From Bacillota bacterium (GTDB taxonomy: Bacteria > Bacillota > Dehalobacteriia > UBA4068 > UBA4997), in NCBI GenBank assembly GCA_017398165.1, contig JAFQHB010000090.1, positions 1 through 20,360 on the forward strand: 20,360 bases of DNA, given 5' to 3'. Each line of letters begins with the position of its first letter. Within the stretch, counting starts at the first letter, position 1. The notes beneath the pieces were generated by a model, which was given only the letters and a program-made list of their open reading frames with translations, was not told the DNA's origin and ran no database searches. Below are positions 8,028-15,564 of this stretch, piece after piece. The position numbers and the translations under genes are program-made.

Positions 8028-8090
8028 AATAATACCTCCCAATTTATCAATACGCTGCTTGGCGTTTATTTCAAATCTCCCGTCTTTATT

Positions 8091-8119
8091 ATGATACCCG
8101 CAAAAACACTTTTTGTAAA
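8091..8119 (-). promoter_or_regulatory. Promoter of bcp
   Basis: On the minus strand TTTACA (8114-8119) and TATCAT (8091-8096) are 17 bp apart, about 65 bp upstream of the bcp start. Confidence 0.65.
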
Positions 8120-8171
8120 GATAAAACTGCCTGCTTCACAACCGACAGCTTTACCACCGCCCACACAAGCC

Positions 8172-8207
8172 AAAAGCCGCACCCCTCATACGGCGGAGGA
8201 ATACGGC
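8172..8207 (-). terminator. Terminator of the lipoprotein/MBOAT/DHHW operon
   Basis: Arms 8196-8207 and 8176-8187 form a 12-bp stem (some G-U pairs) with an 8-nt loop, followed on the minus strand by TTTT. It lies 40 bp past the stop of the DHHW gene. Confidence 0.7.
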
Positions 8208-8246
8208 TCTCTCGGTTATATTCTACGTTGGCTGCCGCCCACAAGC

Positions 8247-9308
8247 CTACTTCAAAGCAGCAGAATTATTCAAAAGCAGCGTGCTGTACAGAATCAACAC
8301 GTCGGCGCCGGTCATATCCACAAATTCCCCCAGCATATCGCCGGAGATATAGCGCAGATCCACCAGCACTGTTTCGGCGTATCCCTGCGCCAGCAGCGGC
8401 GCGATAGACGAACCAAAAGAATCACGGAAGATAATCAGCCGCCGGCCGGTATCATTCTGCGGATTCCGTATGGTAACGATCGGCTGATTGCCCGACAAGA
8501 ACATTTCATAAGGATCCCGCCCCTCGGCCCTGCCCAGATCATATACCGCGGCTGCGCCCTCTACCTGCAGCCCTGCGATGACGGGATTAGTCAGATACGT
8601 CATACTGTCCGGCGTACATTTCAGCGCAGATTGCCCCACGTACACCCCATAAAAAGGCGTATCCAGCGTTATCTCCTCATACTCACCCGGCAGGCTCACC
8701 CCCATAGCGGCTGCGATACTGCCAGCCACATCGGTGATGCACTCCTGCCGCCAGTGCGTATCCGTTCTGTAATAATCCTCTGCCGTCAGCATATCCTCCA
8801 GCCTGATGGGCACGGCAAAATCCAGCCCCTGCTCCATATATGCAGCCAGAGCAGCATGATCCAGCTTCATATCCGCCAGATATCTGTTTTTATCCGGTAT
8901 CATCGCAAAATACACCGGCTCGTCAGTCAGGTATTTCTCCCTGATATGGCGCAGACGCTCGATGACGTGATCGGCCATAGCGGTATTCACAGGATCCTCC
9001 AGAGCGGCCAGATGCCCGTCCTGCCGGTATATGCCGTTATTATCCAGCTGTCTGAAAAGCCCCAGCCGGGTATAGGCTTTAATACTGCGCCACGTATCCC
9101 GCGCCGGAAAGGTATCCACCGCATATGCCTCCAGATCTGCCGCGAAATCACCGGACAAAATACTCTCCACCGAGATCTCCGGCGGTTTGGCCAGCGCCCT
9201 GCGCTCGCTATCCGAATATTCGGCTTTCTCGCCCAATATGCACCAGACGGCAAGCCCCAGCCATACCACCGCCACCAGGCAGACCGTTGCGATATTTTTC
9301 ATCCTCAT
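8247..9308 (-). CDS. DHHW-family (AlgX/SGNH-like) secreted or membrane-anchored protein
   Basis: The 353-aa protein has one N-terminal hydrophobic segment (about 5-25), so it is probably anchored with its body outside the membrane. It has the family motif TDTHW (182-186, Asp183/His185) and a serine motif FRDSFGSS (294-301, Ser297). Together these make the Ser/Asp/His set of AlgX/AlgJ-like SGNH acetyltransferases. Next to an MBOAT protein, DHHW proteins are expected to move acetyl groups from the membrane carrier to an extracellular polysaccharide or cell-wall polymer. The GGGGAGG ribosome site overlaps the stop region of the MBOAT gene, which ends 17 bp upstream, so the two are cotranscribed. 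The polymer acetylated is not known. Confidence 0.9.
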   Translation of the reverse strand: MRMKNIATVCLVAVVWLGLAVWCILGEKAEYSDSERRALAKPPEISVESILSGDFAADLEAYAVDTFPARDTWRSIKAYTRLGLFRQLDNNGIYRQDGHLAALEDPVNTAMADHVIERLRHIREKYLTDEPVYFAMIPDKNRYLADMKLDHAALAAYMEQGLDFAVPIRLEDMLTAEDYYRTDTHWRQECITDVAGSIAAAMGVSLPGEYEEITLDTPFYGVYVGQSALKCTPDSMTYLTNPVIAGLQVEGAAAVYDLGRAEGRDPYEMFLSGNQPIVTIRNPQNDTGRRLIIFRDSFGSSIAPLLAQGYAETVLVDLRYISGDMLGEFVDMTGADVLILYSTLLLNNSAALK

Positions 9309-9325
9309 TACCCAACGACCTCCCC

Positions 9326-10699
9326 TCAGAAGCGGAAATACAGGAACGGATCAAAAGAACCGTCCACCAGATAGGCAGTAGCAACTACCAGCAAACCCAC
9401 CAGCAGACCCGGCTCCAGATACTGCACCAGCGGTAGTCTGGCTGCTGTTTTGGCGGGCAGCGGCGTTGCCCCGATGACGGCCAGCAGCAGTATCACACCG
9501 TAGCTGCGCAGATAATACACCGCCTCGGCCGATACCACAGGCAGACCACCTGCCCCAAACAGGCCACCGAGGCAATCCAGCGCCTCGCCCACCGACCCTG
9601 CATTAAAGAGTATAAAGCCAAACATCACCGCCAACAGGACATATACCCTGCCCCATACCCCTGCTCTCGGCAGATACGGAAGCAGCCACAGTTTCTCCGC
9701 CAGCAGCAGCACGGCGAAATACAGCCCCCACAGAATGAAATTCCAGGCTGCACCGTGCCAGAATCCGGTCAGCATCCACACCAGCAAAATATTGCCCAAA
9801 GTCCGCAGCCTGCTGCAGCGCGAGCCGCCCAGCGGTATATACACATAATCCCGAAACCACGCCCCCAGCGTTATGTGCCACCGCCGCCAGAAATCGGTAA
9901 TGCTATTGGCAGTATACGGGTAATTAAAGTTTTCCGGCAGGTCAAAGCCGCATATTCTGCCCAGACCAATCGCCATATCACTATAGCCGGAGAAATCAAA
10001 ATATATCTGCAGCATAAAGGCGACCCCATACAGCCAGCAGAAAAGTACGCTGTTATCCACCGTGCCCTGGTAAATATTACACAGCTCACCCAGAGGATTG
10101 GCCAGCAATATCTTTTTGGCCAGCCCCAGGATAAACCGGCGCATACCCTCGGCTGTCTTATCAATACTGTGGGTACGCTGCCGCAGCTGGGCGGCAATAT
10201 GGCTGTAACGCACGATAGGCCCCGCAATCAACTGCGGGAAGAACGCAATATACGCCGCCAGATCAATGAAATTACGCTGTGCAGCCACCGACCCGCGATA
10301 CACGTCGATATTATAGCTAAGTATCTGGAAAGTATAAAAGCTGATACCTACCGGCAGCGCCACCCGCAGCAGCGGCAGCGATAAACCGGTCACCGCATTG
10401 AAATTGGCAATAAAGAAATCGGCATATTTGAAATACCCCAGCATACCCAGACAGGTCATCAATACCAGCGCCATAAAAAGCTTTTTCCGCCGGGGATAAC
10501 GCTCCGTCAAAATACCGCAGATATAGCCGCAAAAGACCGTCAGCAGCATCAGCAGCACCAGACGCGGCTCGCCCCAGGCATAAAAGATCAGACTTGCCAG
10601 CAGCAGCGCGGCGTTTTTCATCCCGGCAGGCACAGCGGCATACAGTAGCAGCGCCGCCGGCAGGAAATAATACAAAAACGGAATACTTGAGAACAACAC
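9326..10699 (-). CDS. MBOAT-family membrane O-acyltransferase (AlgI/DltB-like)
   Basis: The 457-aa polytopic membrane protein has many hydrophobic segments and the MBOAT core: FFPQLIAGPIVRY (153-165), WRRWHITLGAWFRDYVYIPL (271-290) and the invariant His in TGFWHGAAWN (His315). The family carries acyl groups, usually acetyl, across the membrane for O-acylation of alginate, teichoic acid or other polymers. The start is a GTG at 10699 with AAAGGGG 9 nt upstream. A strong stem-loop lies between it and the lipoprotein gene. It pairs functionally with the DHHW protein directly downstream. Confidence 0.93.
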   Translation of the reverse strand: MLFSSIPFLYYFLPAALLLYAAVPAGMKNAALLLASLIFYAWGEPRLVLLMLLTVFCGYICGILTERYPRRKKLFMALVLMTCLGMLGYFKYADFFIANFNAVTGLSLPLLRVALPVGISFYTFQILSYNIDVYRGSVAAQRNFIDLAAYIAFFPQLIAGPIVRYSHIAAQLRQRTHSIDKTAEGMRRFILGLAKKILLANPLGELCNIYQGTVDNSVLFCWLYGVAFMLQIYFDFSGYSDMAIGLGRICGFDLPENFNYPYTANSITDFWRRWHITLGAWFRDYVYIPLGGSRCSRLRTLGNILLVWMLTGFWHGAAWNFILWGLYFAVLLLAEKLWLLPYLPRAGVWGRVYVLLAVMFGFILFNAGSVGEALDCLGGLFGAGGLPVVSAEAVYYLRSYGVILLLAVIGATPLPAKTAARLPLVQYLEPGLLVGLLVVATAYLVDGSFDPFLYFRF

Positions 10700-10725
10700 G
10701 CGACAGTACCCCTTTACTACATAAA

Positions 10726-10762
10726 GATTTCAGCATGGCAAACCGACCGCCATGCTGAAATC
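10726..10762 (-). repeat. Perfect 14-bp inverted repeat between lipoprotein and MBOAT genes
   Basis: GATTTCAGCATGGC (10726-10739) and its exact complement (10749-10762) flank a 9-nt loop. On the minus strand it is followed by TTTATG, a short U-run, so it could be a partial terminator or a processing hairpin that sets different levels of the two genes. It ends 27 bp before the MBOAT start. Confidence 0.75.
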
Positions 10763-10836
10763 TGTGCTATGATCTGAATTTTGTGTTGTGATCCGGATCT
10801 TCTCCCGCAATCACAGCTTATATGCGTTGATCCCGC

Positions 10837-11346
10837 TTAGTTCAGCGCCATACCGCCGTCAGCGCCTTCTTCCGGCTGCTCGAAAGTGGTGGGGCACATC
10901 AGGAAGAATACCGTATTACCCTCGCTCTCCACGATCATTTCCTCGGCGGCGGTGCAGATATTCCAGCGCAGGTTGGCATTATCCTGCAGCATCTGCTTGA
11001 AAGCATCAACGTCTGCATCCTCACCCAGAGTGAAGATATAGCCCACAAAAGGTATCGTACCGATAGCAGGTGCAAACATTACACCCTCCTCAAAACCGGT
11101 GATCTCAGCATTATCAAAACCTACCAGAAAGCCGGGCTCCACAGCCATAGTAGCGCCCATAAATTCGATCATCTCATTCTGCAGCAGCGCATCTGCGATC
11201 TCCTGCGGCGCAGCCTCGGCATTCTCCTGAAAGTCAGCCAGCAGCGTCTCGCCAACGGTAGCCTCCTTGGTATTATCAGTGCCGCCGCAGGCAGCCAACC
11301 CCAGCAGCATAACAGCCACCAGCAGCAAACTGAAGATCTTTTTCAT
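10837..11346 (-). CDS. Small surface lipoprotein, possibly DUF4358-like
   Basis: The 169-aa protein begins with a classic lipoprotein signal peptide: MKK, a hydrophobic core, then LAAC with Cys20. The mature part has about 150 residues, an acidic C-terminus and a GYIFTLGEDADVDAFKQML stretch reminiscent of the lipoproteins (DUF4358) often found beside MBOAT and DHHW genes in Clostridia. That family match is from memory and moderate. It would sit on the outer face of the membrane and assist or sense the O-acylation machinery. The ATG at 11346 has AAAGGAG 9 nt upstream, and a strong promoter lies at 11428-11455. It is the first gene of a three-gene operon. Confidence 0.8.
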   Translation of the reverse strand: MKKIFSLLLVAVMLLGLAACGGTDNTKEATVGETLLADFQENAEAAPQEIADALLQNEMIEFMGATMAVEPGFLVGFDNAEITGFEEGVMFAPAIGTIPFVGYIFTLGEDADVDAFKQMLQDNANLRWNICTAAEEMIVESEGNTVFFLMCPTTFEQPEEGADGGMALN

Positions 11347-11427
11347 TTTCTGTCTCTCCTTTACGTCAAAAAAGATAATTTTAATCAGGATAAGCCATCA
11401 ACAGATGACTCCCTTTTCCGTATTATA

Positions 11428-11455
11428 ATTATAATGAATAATCATAAAATGTCAA
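11428..11455 (-). promoter_or_regulatory. Promoter of the lipoprotein/MBOAT/DHHW operon
   Basis: On the minus strand a perfect TTGACA (11450-11455) and a perfect TATAAT (11428-11433) lie 16 bp apart; a second TATAAT follows at once (11422-11427). The leader to the start at 11346 is about 75 nt and can form a short CATC/GATG hairpin. Confidence 0.8.
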
Positions 11456-11569
11456 GCCATACTGCCGACAGCCGCCACATCGGTCAATTCGGAAGAAGAG
11501 CATATCCAGAAAAAGATCATATCCAACAGTTTGCCTGCAATCAGATGACACCGCCCACCGTACACTATG

Positions 11570-12463
11570 CTATGCCAATAACTGCATTGCCAGATTCAGC
11601 AACATACACATCCCGAGGCCAATACCCGCGGGCAGCACCGCTGCCAATGCAGCCCACCGCCAGCTGCCGGTTTCCTTGCGTATCGTCAGCAAGGTAGTGC
11701 TGCAGGGCCAATGAAAGAGCATAAACACCAGAAAGCATACCGCCGTCAGCAGCGTCCAGCCGTTAGCCAGCAGCAGTTGGTGAATATCCGACAGCGCCGC
11801 CGTATCCTGCAGCGTGCCCTCGGCCATATACCCCATCAGCAGCACCGGCAATACTATCTCATTCGCCGGCAACCCCAGTATGAAGGCCAGCAATATCATA
11901 CCGTCCAGCCCCAAAATCCCGCCCAGCGGATCCAGCCATCCCGCCAGCAGCGACAGCAGGCTTGCCCCGCCGATACTCACATTGGCCAGCACCCATATCA
12001 GCAGCCCTGCCGGAGCAGCCACCAACATCGCCCGCCCCAGCACAAAAAGCGTCCTGTCCAGCATCGAGCGCACCAACACACCGATAATACGCGGGCGGCG
12101 GTACGGCGGCAGCTCCAGCGCAAAGGGTGCGGCCTCGCCCTGCAGTAGCGTCGCCGAAAGCAGCCGGGTGACGATAAAGCTCATCCCGATGCCCAGCAAT
12201 ATCACCAGCAACAGCCCCACCGCTGCCACAGCTGAATTCAGCACACTACGCTCAAAGATACAGAAAAACATCGTTATCACCGCTATCAGGGCAGAGAATC
12301 GCCCGTTGCACGGCACGAAGCTGTTTGTCAATACCGCCAGCAAACGCTCACGCGGGGCATCTATAATGCGGCAGCCCACCACCCCCGCGGCGTTGCAGCC
12401 AAAGCCCATACACATGGTAAAGATCTCACCTGGGTGCGAAGTTTGCTTGAGTAATATTTCCAA
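11570..12463 (-). pseudogene. feoB: 5'-truncated feoB: C-terminal transport part only
   Basis: The frame encodes about 297 residues of the FeoB ferrous-iron permease C-terminus. TMCMGFGCNAAGVVGC (16-31) and the later FVPCNGRF (49-56) are the two Cys-containing Gate-motif regions, and LPANEIVLPVLLM and FHWPCSTTLLTIRKE follow, with several membrane helices. FeoB proteins are normally 600-800 aa and begin with a GTP-binding domain; that domain and the first helices are absent. The frame is closed by a TAA two codons before the only upstream start candidate (a TTG at 12463), and no Shine-Dalgarno or promoter precedes it. The break coincides with the change to AT-rich DNA. It is best read as a remnant cut by insertion or deletion, though expression of a short permease cannot be excluded. 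Confidence 0.85.
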
Positions 12464-12612
12464 GAGTTAAGTGGATAGATCAAGATTCGAACCAGCAATT
12501 TCTCATATATGAGGCAACGAAGTCCTTTTCTTATCATAATACCATACCGTCTATCGGATTGCAGCTATGCAGAGCAACACGTCAATCGCTGTGTATCCAG
12601 ACTCGCAAGATG
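12464..12612. other. Junction region between feoB remnant and island
   Basis: No gene is seen. The region holds a perfect 12-bp palindrome CTCATATATGAG (12502-12513). On the minus strand there is a GGTTCGAATC string (12484-12493) of the kind found in tRNA T-loops, but I could not fold a tRNA around it. Base composition changes here from G+C-rich to A+T-rich. Confidence 0.45.
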
Positions 12613-12641
12613 TTGTTATTTGTAGTACTTTGTGGTAAAAT
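12613..12641 (+). promoter_or_regulatory. Promoter of the TIR gene
   Basis: TTGTTA (12613-12618) and TAAAAT (12636-12641) have a 17-bp spacer, about 32 bp before the start codon. GGAGG at 12662-12666 is the ribosome site. Confidence 0.65.
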
Positions 12642-12673
12642 AGTATAAATTCTTTTTATGTGGAGGCAGCGAT

Positions 12674-13714
12674 ATGAAGGTGTTCATTAGCTGGTCTGGA
12701 AACAAAAGTCATCGGGTAGGACTAATTTTTAGAGAGTGGCTCCCTTCAGTCATTCAATCAATTGAACCATATGTTTCATCTGAAGACATTGATAAAGGTG
12801 CACGATGGAGCACTGATATTGCAAAAGAACTTGAAAACTCTACATTCGGGATTCTGTGTGTTACCAAAGAAAATCTACATGCTCCATGGTTGTCCTTTGA
12901 AGCTGGTGCGCTGTCTAAAACGATGGACAAGTCTTTTGTTACCCCGTTTTTGTTTGATATTAAACGATCAGAAGTTAACGGCCCCATACTACAATTTCAA
13001 TCTACGATTTTTGAAAAAGATGATATTAAGAAATTACTGCAAACACTGAATAAAGCTTGTGGTGAAAATGGAATTACCGAAATTATGCTCGACAAAGCCT
13101 TTGAGGTATGGTATCCAACACTGTCAAAAGAACTTAATGCATTGCATGATATGGATGAAGCCTCTATTGAAGATATTCATAGCGAAGCAGAAATTCAATC
13201 ATCTGCTATTATGGAAGAAATCTTAGAGTTATCCAGAGACAACCAAAAATTATTGCGAAACCCAGATACAAAAATCGTTGAAAGCATAGAAGATATTAGG
13301 CAGCGTATTGATATCATACTATCACGTGTAGATAGAACTGTTACTGACAGACGTATAACACGAAGAAACTCTATGATATTTTTGGACGAGCTCCTTCATG
13401 GTATTCTACCAACATGCCAAAAGCAATATGCGCTCTTGATTGTGCTCAACTTGTTTCAGAATGACTTTCCTTGGATATACAATATGGGCAAGGGATTAGT
13501 TGATCTAATACAGTCTCAAACATCTGCTTCCCAAAAACTTGAAGCAATAAATGATTTCAAACGTTTGTTAGACTTCACATATGAGCACCCGATGATGCGA
13601 GAAAGTTACAATAGAAAACGAGAAGTCTCGATGATACAACGAGATATGAATATGATGTTTAGGGATGCTCTCTTTAATCTATTAAGAGATATAGAAAATG
13701 AAATTAGTTCATAA
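12674..13714 (+). CDS. Stand-alone TIR-domain protein, probable NAD-active defence protein
   Basis: The 346-aa protein opens with a TIR domain (residues 1 to about 135): box 1 is KVFISWSGNK. The RWSTDIAKELENSTFGILCV segment and PWLSFEAGALSK (71-82) follow, with Glu76 at the position of the catalytic Glu of NADase TIRs. The rest (about 150-346) is mainly helical, with a coiled-coil-like stretch (AIMEEILELSRDNQKLLRN and following); I do not recognise that fold. Bacterial TIR proteins of this kind usually cleave NAD+ or make cyclic ADP-ribose-type signals in anti-phage systems. No Thoeris, CBASS or other partner lies beside it, so it may act alone, with the C-terminus as sensor. The ATG has GGAGG at 7-nt spacing. 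AT-rich composition fits an island gene. Confidence 0.9.
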   Translation: MKVFISWSGNKSHRVGLIFREWLPSVIQSIEPYVSSEDIDKGARWSTDIAKELENSTFGILCVTKENLHAPWLSFEAGALSKTMDKSFVTPFLFDIKRSEVNGPILQFQSTIFEKDDIKKLLQTLNKACGENGITEIMLDKAFEVWYPTLSKELNALHDMDEASIEDIHSEAEIQSSAIMEEILELSRDNQKLLRNPDTKIVESIEDIRQRIDIILSRVDRTVTDRRITRRNSMIFLDELLHGILPTCQKQYALLIVLNLFQNDFPWIYNMGKGLVDLIQSQTSASQKLEAINDFKRLLDFTYEHPMMRESYNRKREVSMIQRDMNMMFRDALFNLLRDIENEISS

Positions 13715-13732
13715 TAGCTATTATAAATTTAT

Positions 13733-13770
13733 ACAACAGAGCTGAGGTAATCTCAGCTCTGTTGTTATTC
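13733..13770 (+). terminator. Strong hairpin terminator after the TIR gene, probably bidirectional
   Basis: ACAACAGAGCTGAG (13733-13746) pairs perfectly with 13752-13765 around a 5-nt loop, 14 bp in all. The plus-strand tail TATTCTCTT is only moderately U-rich. On the minus strand the hairpin directly follows the stop codon of a gene remnant, so it may have served that gene too. Confidence 0.75.
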
Positions 13771-13860
13771 TCTTAAACCTTCAAAGGGAACTCCACCTTG
13801 GTATTCAATGCCTAAAAGGCATACATTGATTTGATCAACAATATATCTACGATGGTTCGC
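13765..13860 (-). pseudogene. 3' remnant of an unidentified gene
   Basis: An open stretch of 31 codons ends in TAA at 13765-13767 and reads like a real protein tail (…RRYIVDQINVCLLGIEYQ… then GGVPFEGLRE). It is cut by a stop upstream and has no start or ribosome site. The perfect hairpin at 13733-13765 begins in its stop codon, as expected for a genuine 3' end with its terminator. I do not recognise the family. It could be chance, but the hairpin argues for a decayed gene. Confidence 0.35.
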
Positions 13861-14040
13861 TTAAACAATAGAGAATGTTTCATTTACAATTATCCTGCAT
13901 ACTTTTCTGTACGAGGCTACACATACCCAAGTTTAAAACATTATAGTATGAAATTGCTAACTTATCCATATTCAATATGTTAATTTTACAAATGCTTGGC
14001 TAATACCCTCATTGTCTTTTAGCTTATTATAATATTATAA

Positions 14041-15543
14041 TTAGAAAGGAAGCAATGCCCAAATTCTATCTGCCAAATCACTAACCGTGTCTACAATAGC
14101 AGAGCCCACTTGCTTAGCTTTATCGACAACGGTAACTCGGACTTTTTGGTATCCTCGAGCAATAGTTTCACCAACAGCCGAGCCTGCCATATAACCAACA
14201 GTTCCTCCTATAAATCCGCCAACCAAAGCACCTGCAGGTCCAAATACGCCACCAACAGTTGCACCAATAAAAGTACCTTTAGCTGCTACTGCCATGCCGC
14301 CAATTGCAGAGGCTGTAACTTGTCCCATCTGGTCCAGTCCTTCTCTCATAGTCAGTTCGCCGCTTACCATTTTACCAACAACTTTTACATTTTCAATGCC
14401 AACATAAGCAATACTTGCAATGATGCCAGCAGGCGTTCCTTTAGGAATGACGCCAATGACACCTTTTTCAACACCAACTTTCAGCGCACCGGCAGCCGCC
14501 GCCTTAATACCAAAATCCGCACCGGTTTTAATAGCATCTTCTACTACTTCCTGTCCGTCGATTTCTTCATCATTCCACAGTTTACCAACAATATTGGTAC
14601 CTGCACCAATTGCAGCACCCAAAAGGGCTGCATTTCCTGCTTGTTTGCCAATACCCAATGCCAAATCTTGGATCTTATACTCATTCCAATTAGAATCATT
14701 CCATTTGCCAGACTGTGCTTCTTTTTGCAGAATCTTAGCCTGCTCCTTTGTCAGCGGAGTACTGGTAATACCATCAGGAGACTTAATAACAAATGTAGCT
14801 TTAGAGGCTATCTCTTCTACTTGATCTGCAGGAATAAGCTTTTGCTGCCCCCTGTAATCACCCTTGGCAAATGCAGCAGTAGTACTTTTAGCATCTTTAT
14901 AGTATTTGCACTGATATCTACTTGCAACCTTTTTCTCAATGATATCCTCAATTACAATATCAACAGAGTTTTTGGTGTAACCAGCATCACCAGGTTTAAG
15001 AACTCTTGCACGGAAAGGGCTGCCGCTGGCTTCTGCATTCAGATTGAACGTATTTACATGATGCTGTTCTGCAATAAAGCCATCCAAGCTGGGATTTTGA
15101 TTGATCAGGCCTGCTTTGGTAGTCAGTGTTTGCGACATCTCAGCATTAGCAAGTTCCAGTGCATTATCCAGATCCTGCAGATATTTAACACGCTCCTGTG
15201 TGCTAACTGCAGATGTAGCTTCTTTCAATTTAGCAGCCAACCATGATTCTTTGCTGCGGCCATTGTTGATAGACTCCTGCAAAGATTTTTTGCTTTCTTC
15301 GTGTGTTCGCAAAGTGGTAATTATTGCCTGGCTCATTGCTTCAACTTCTTCTGCACTATGCTCAGGCAAACTTTTTTTCATTTCCTCAGTCAGCCATTCC
15401 TCTACAGGCTTGGTATCTTTATTAGCGATATAGCTTTCTATGAACTGCTTTTGAATAGGATGCAGTGCCTTCATTTCTTCTTCCGTCAAGATACGTTCAT
15501 CTTTGATCAGCAATACGCCATCATAGTTTTCTGTTGTAGTCAT
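14041..15543 (-). CDS. 500-aa candidate effector: helical module, PD-(D/E)XK-like centre, glycine-zipper C-terminus
   Basis: The start is the ATG at 15543, because AGGAGG lies 9 nt upstream; the ATG at 15552 abuts that site. Residues about 45-130 are a helical module also found in the 229-aa protein of the same operon (EWLTEEM, GRSKESW). Residues about 155-245 have an order suggestive of a PD-(D/E)XK nuclease: Glu159 in FIAEQHH, Asp195 in SVDIVI, and Gln211/Lys213 in YQCKYY. That is an inference from motif spacing. From about 290 on the protein is rich in Gly/Ala, with GxxxG repeats (GATVGGVFGPAGALVGGFIG, about 427-446) that suggest membrane insertion or oligomerisation. It ends in an amphipathic tail. 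It is the last operon gene, 21 bp after the AAA+ ATPase. Related glycine-zipper proteins seem to exist in gut Bacillota, but I know of no assigned function. Confidence 0.85.
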   Translation of the reverse strand: MTTTENYDGVLLIKDERILTEEEMKALHPIQKQFIESYIANKDTKPVEEWLTEEMKKSLPEHSAEEVEAMSQAIITTLRTHEESKKSLQESINNGRSKESWLAAKLKEATSAVSTQERVKYLQDLDNALELANAEMSQTLTTKAGLINQNPSLDGFIAEQHHVNTFNLNAEASGSPFRARVLKPGDAGYTKNSVDIVIEDIIEKKVASRYQCKYYKDAKSTTAAFAKGDYRGQQKLIPADQVEEIASKATFVIKSPDGITSTPLTKEQAKILQKEAQSGKWNDSNWNEYKIQDLALGIGKQAGNAALLGAAIGAGTNIVGKLWNDEEIDGQEVVEDAIKTGADFGIKAAAAGALKVGVEKGVIGVIPKGTPAGIIASIAYVGIENVKVVGKMVSGELTMREGLDQMGQVTASAIGGMAVAAKGTFIGATVGGVFGPAGALVGGFIGGTVGYMAGSAVGETIARGYQKVRVTVVDKAKQVGSAIVDTVSDLADRIWALLPF

Positions 15544-15564
15544 TGATAACATCCTCCTGTTATA

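Noticed and set aside
8091..9374. 427-codon plus-strand frame opposite the DHHW gene
   Set aside because: Antisense shadow: the opposite strand encodes a protein with TDTHW and RDSFGSS motifs, ribosome site and operon context.
12470..12545. tRNA gene on the minus strand suggested by GGTTCGAATC
   Set aside because: No T-stem, anticodon arm or acceptor pairing could be built around it, so at most a decayed fragment.
13852..13983. 43-codon plus-strand frame between the TIR gene and the AAA+ operon
   Set aside because: No ribosome site or promoter and no recognisable protein character.
14023..14040. AT palindrome TTATAATATTATAA after the effector gene as terminator
   Set aside because: It has only A-T pairs and no loop or U-run; too weak to call.
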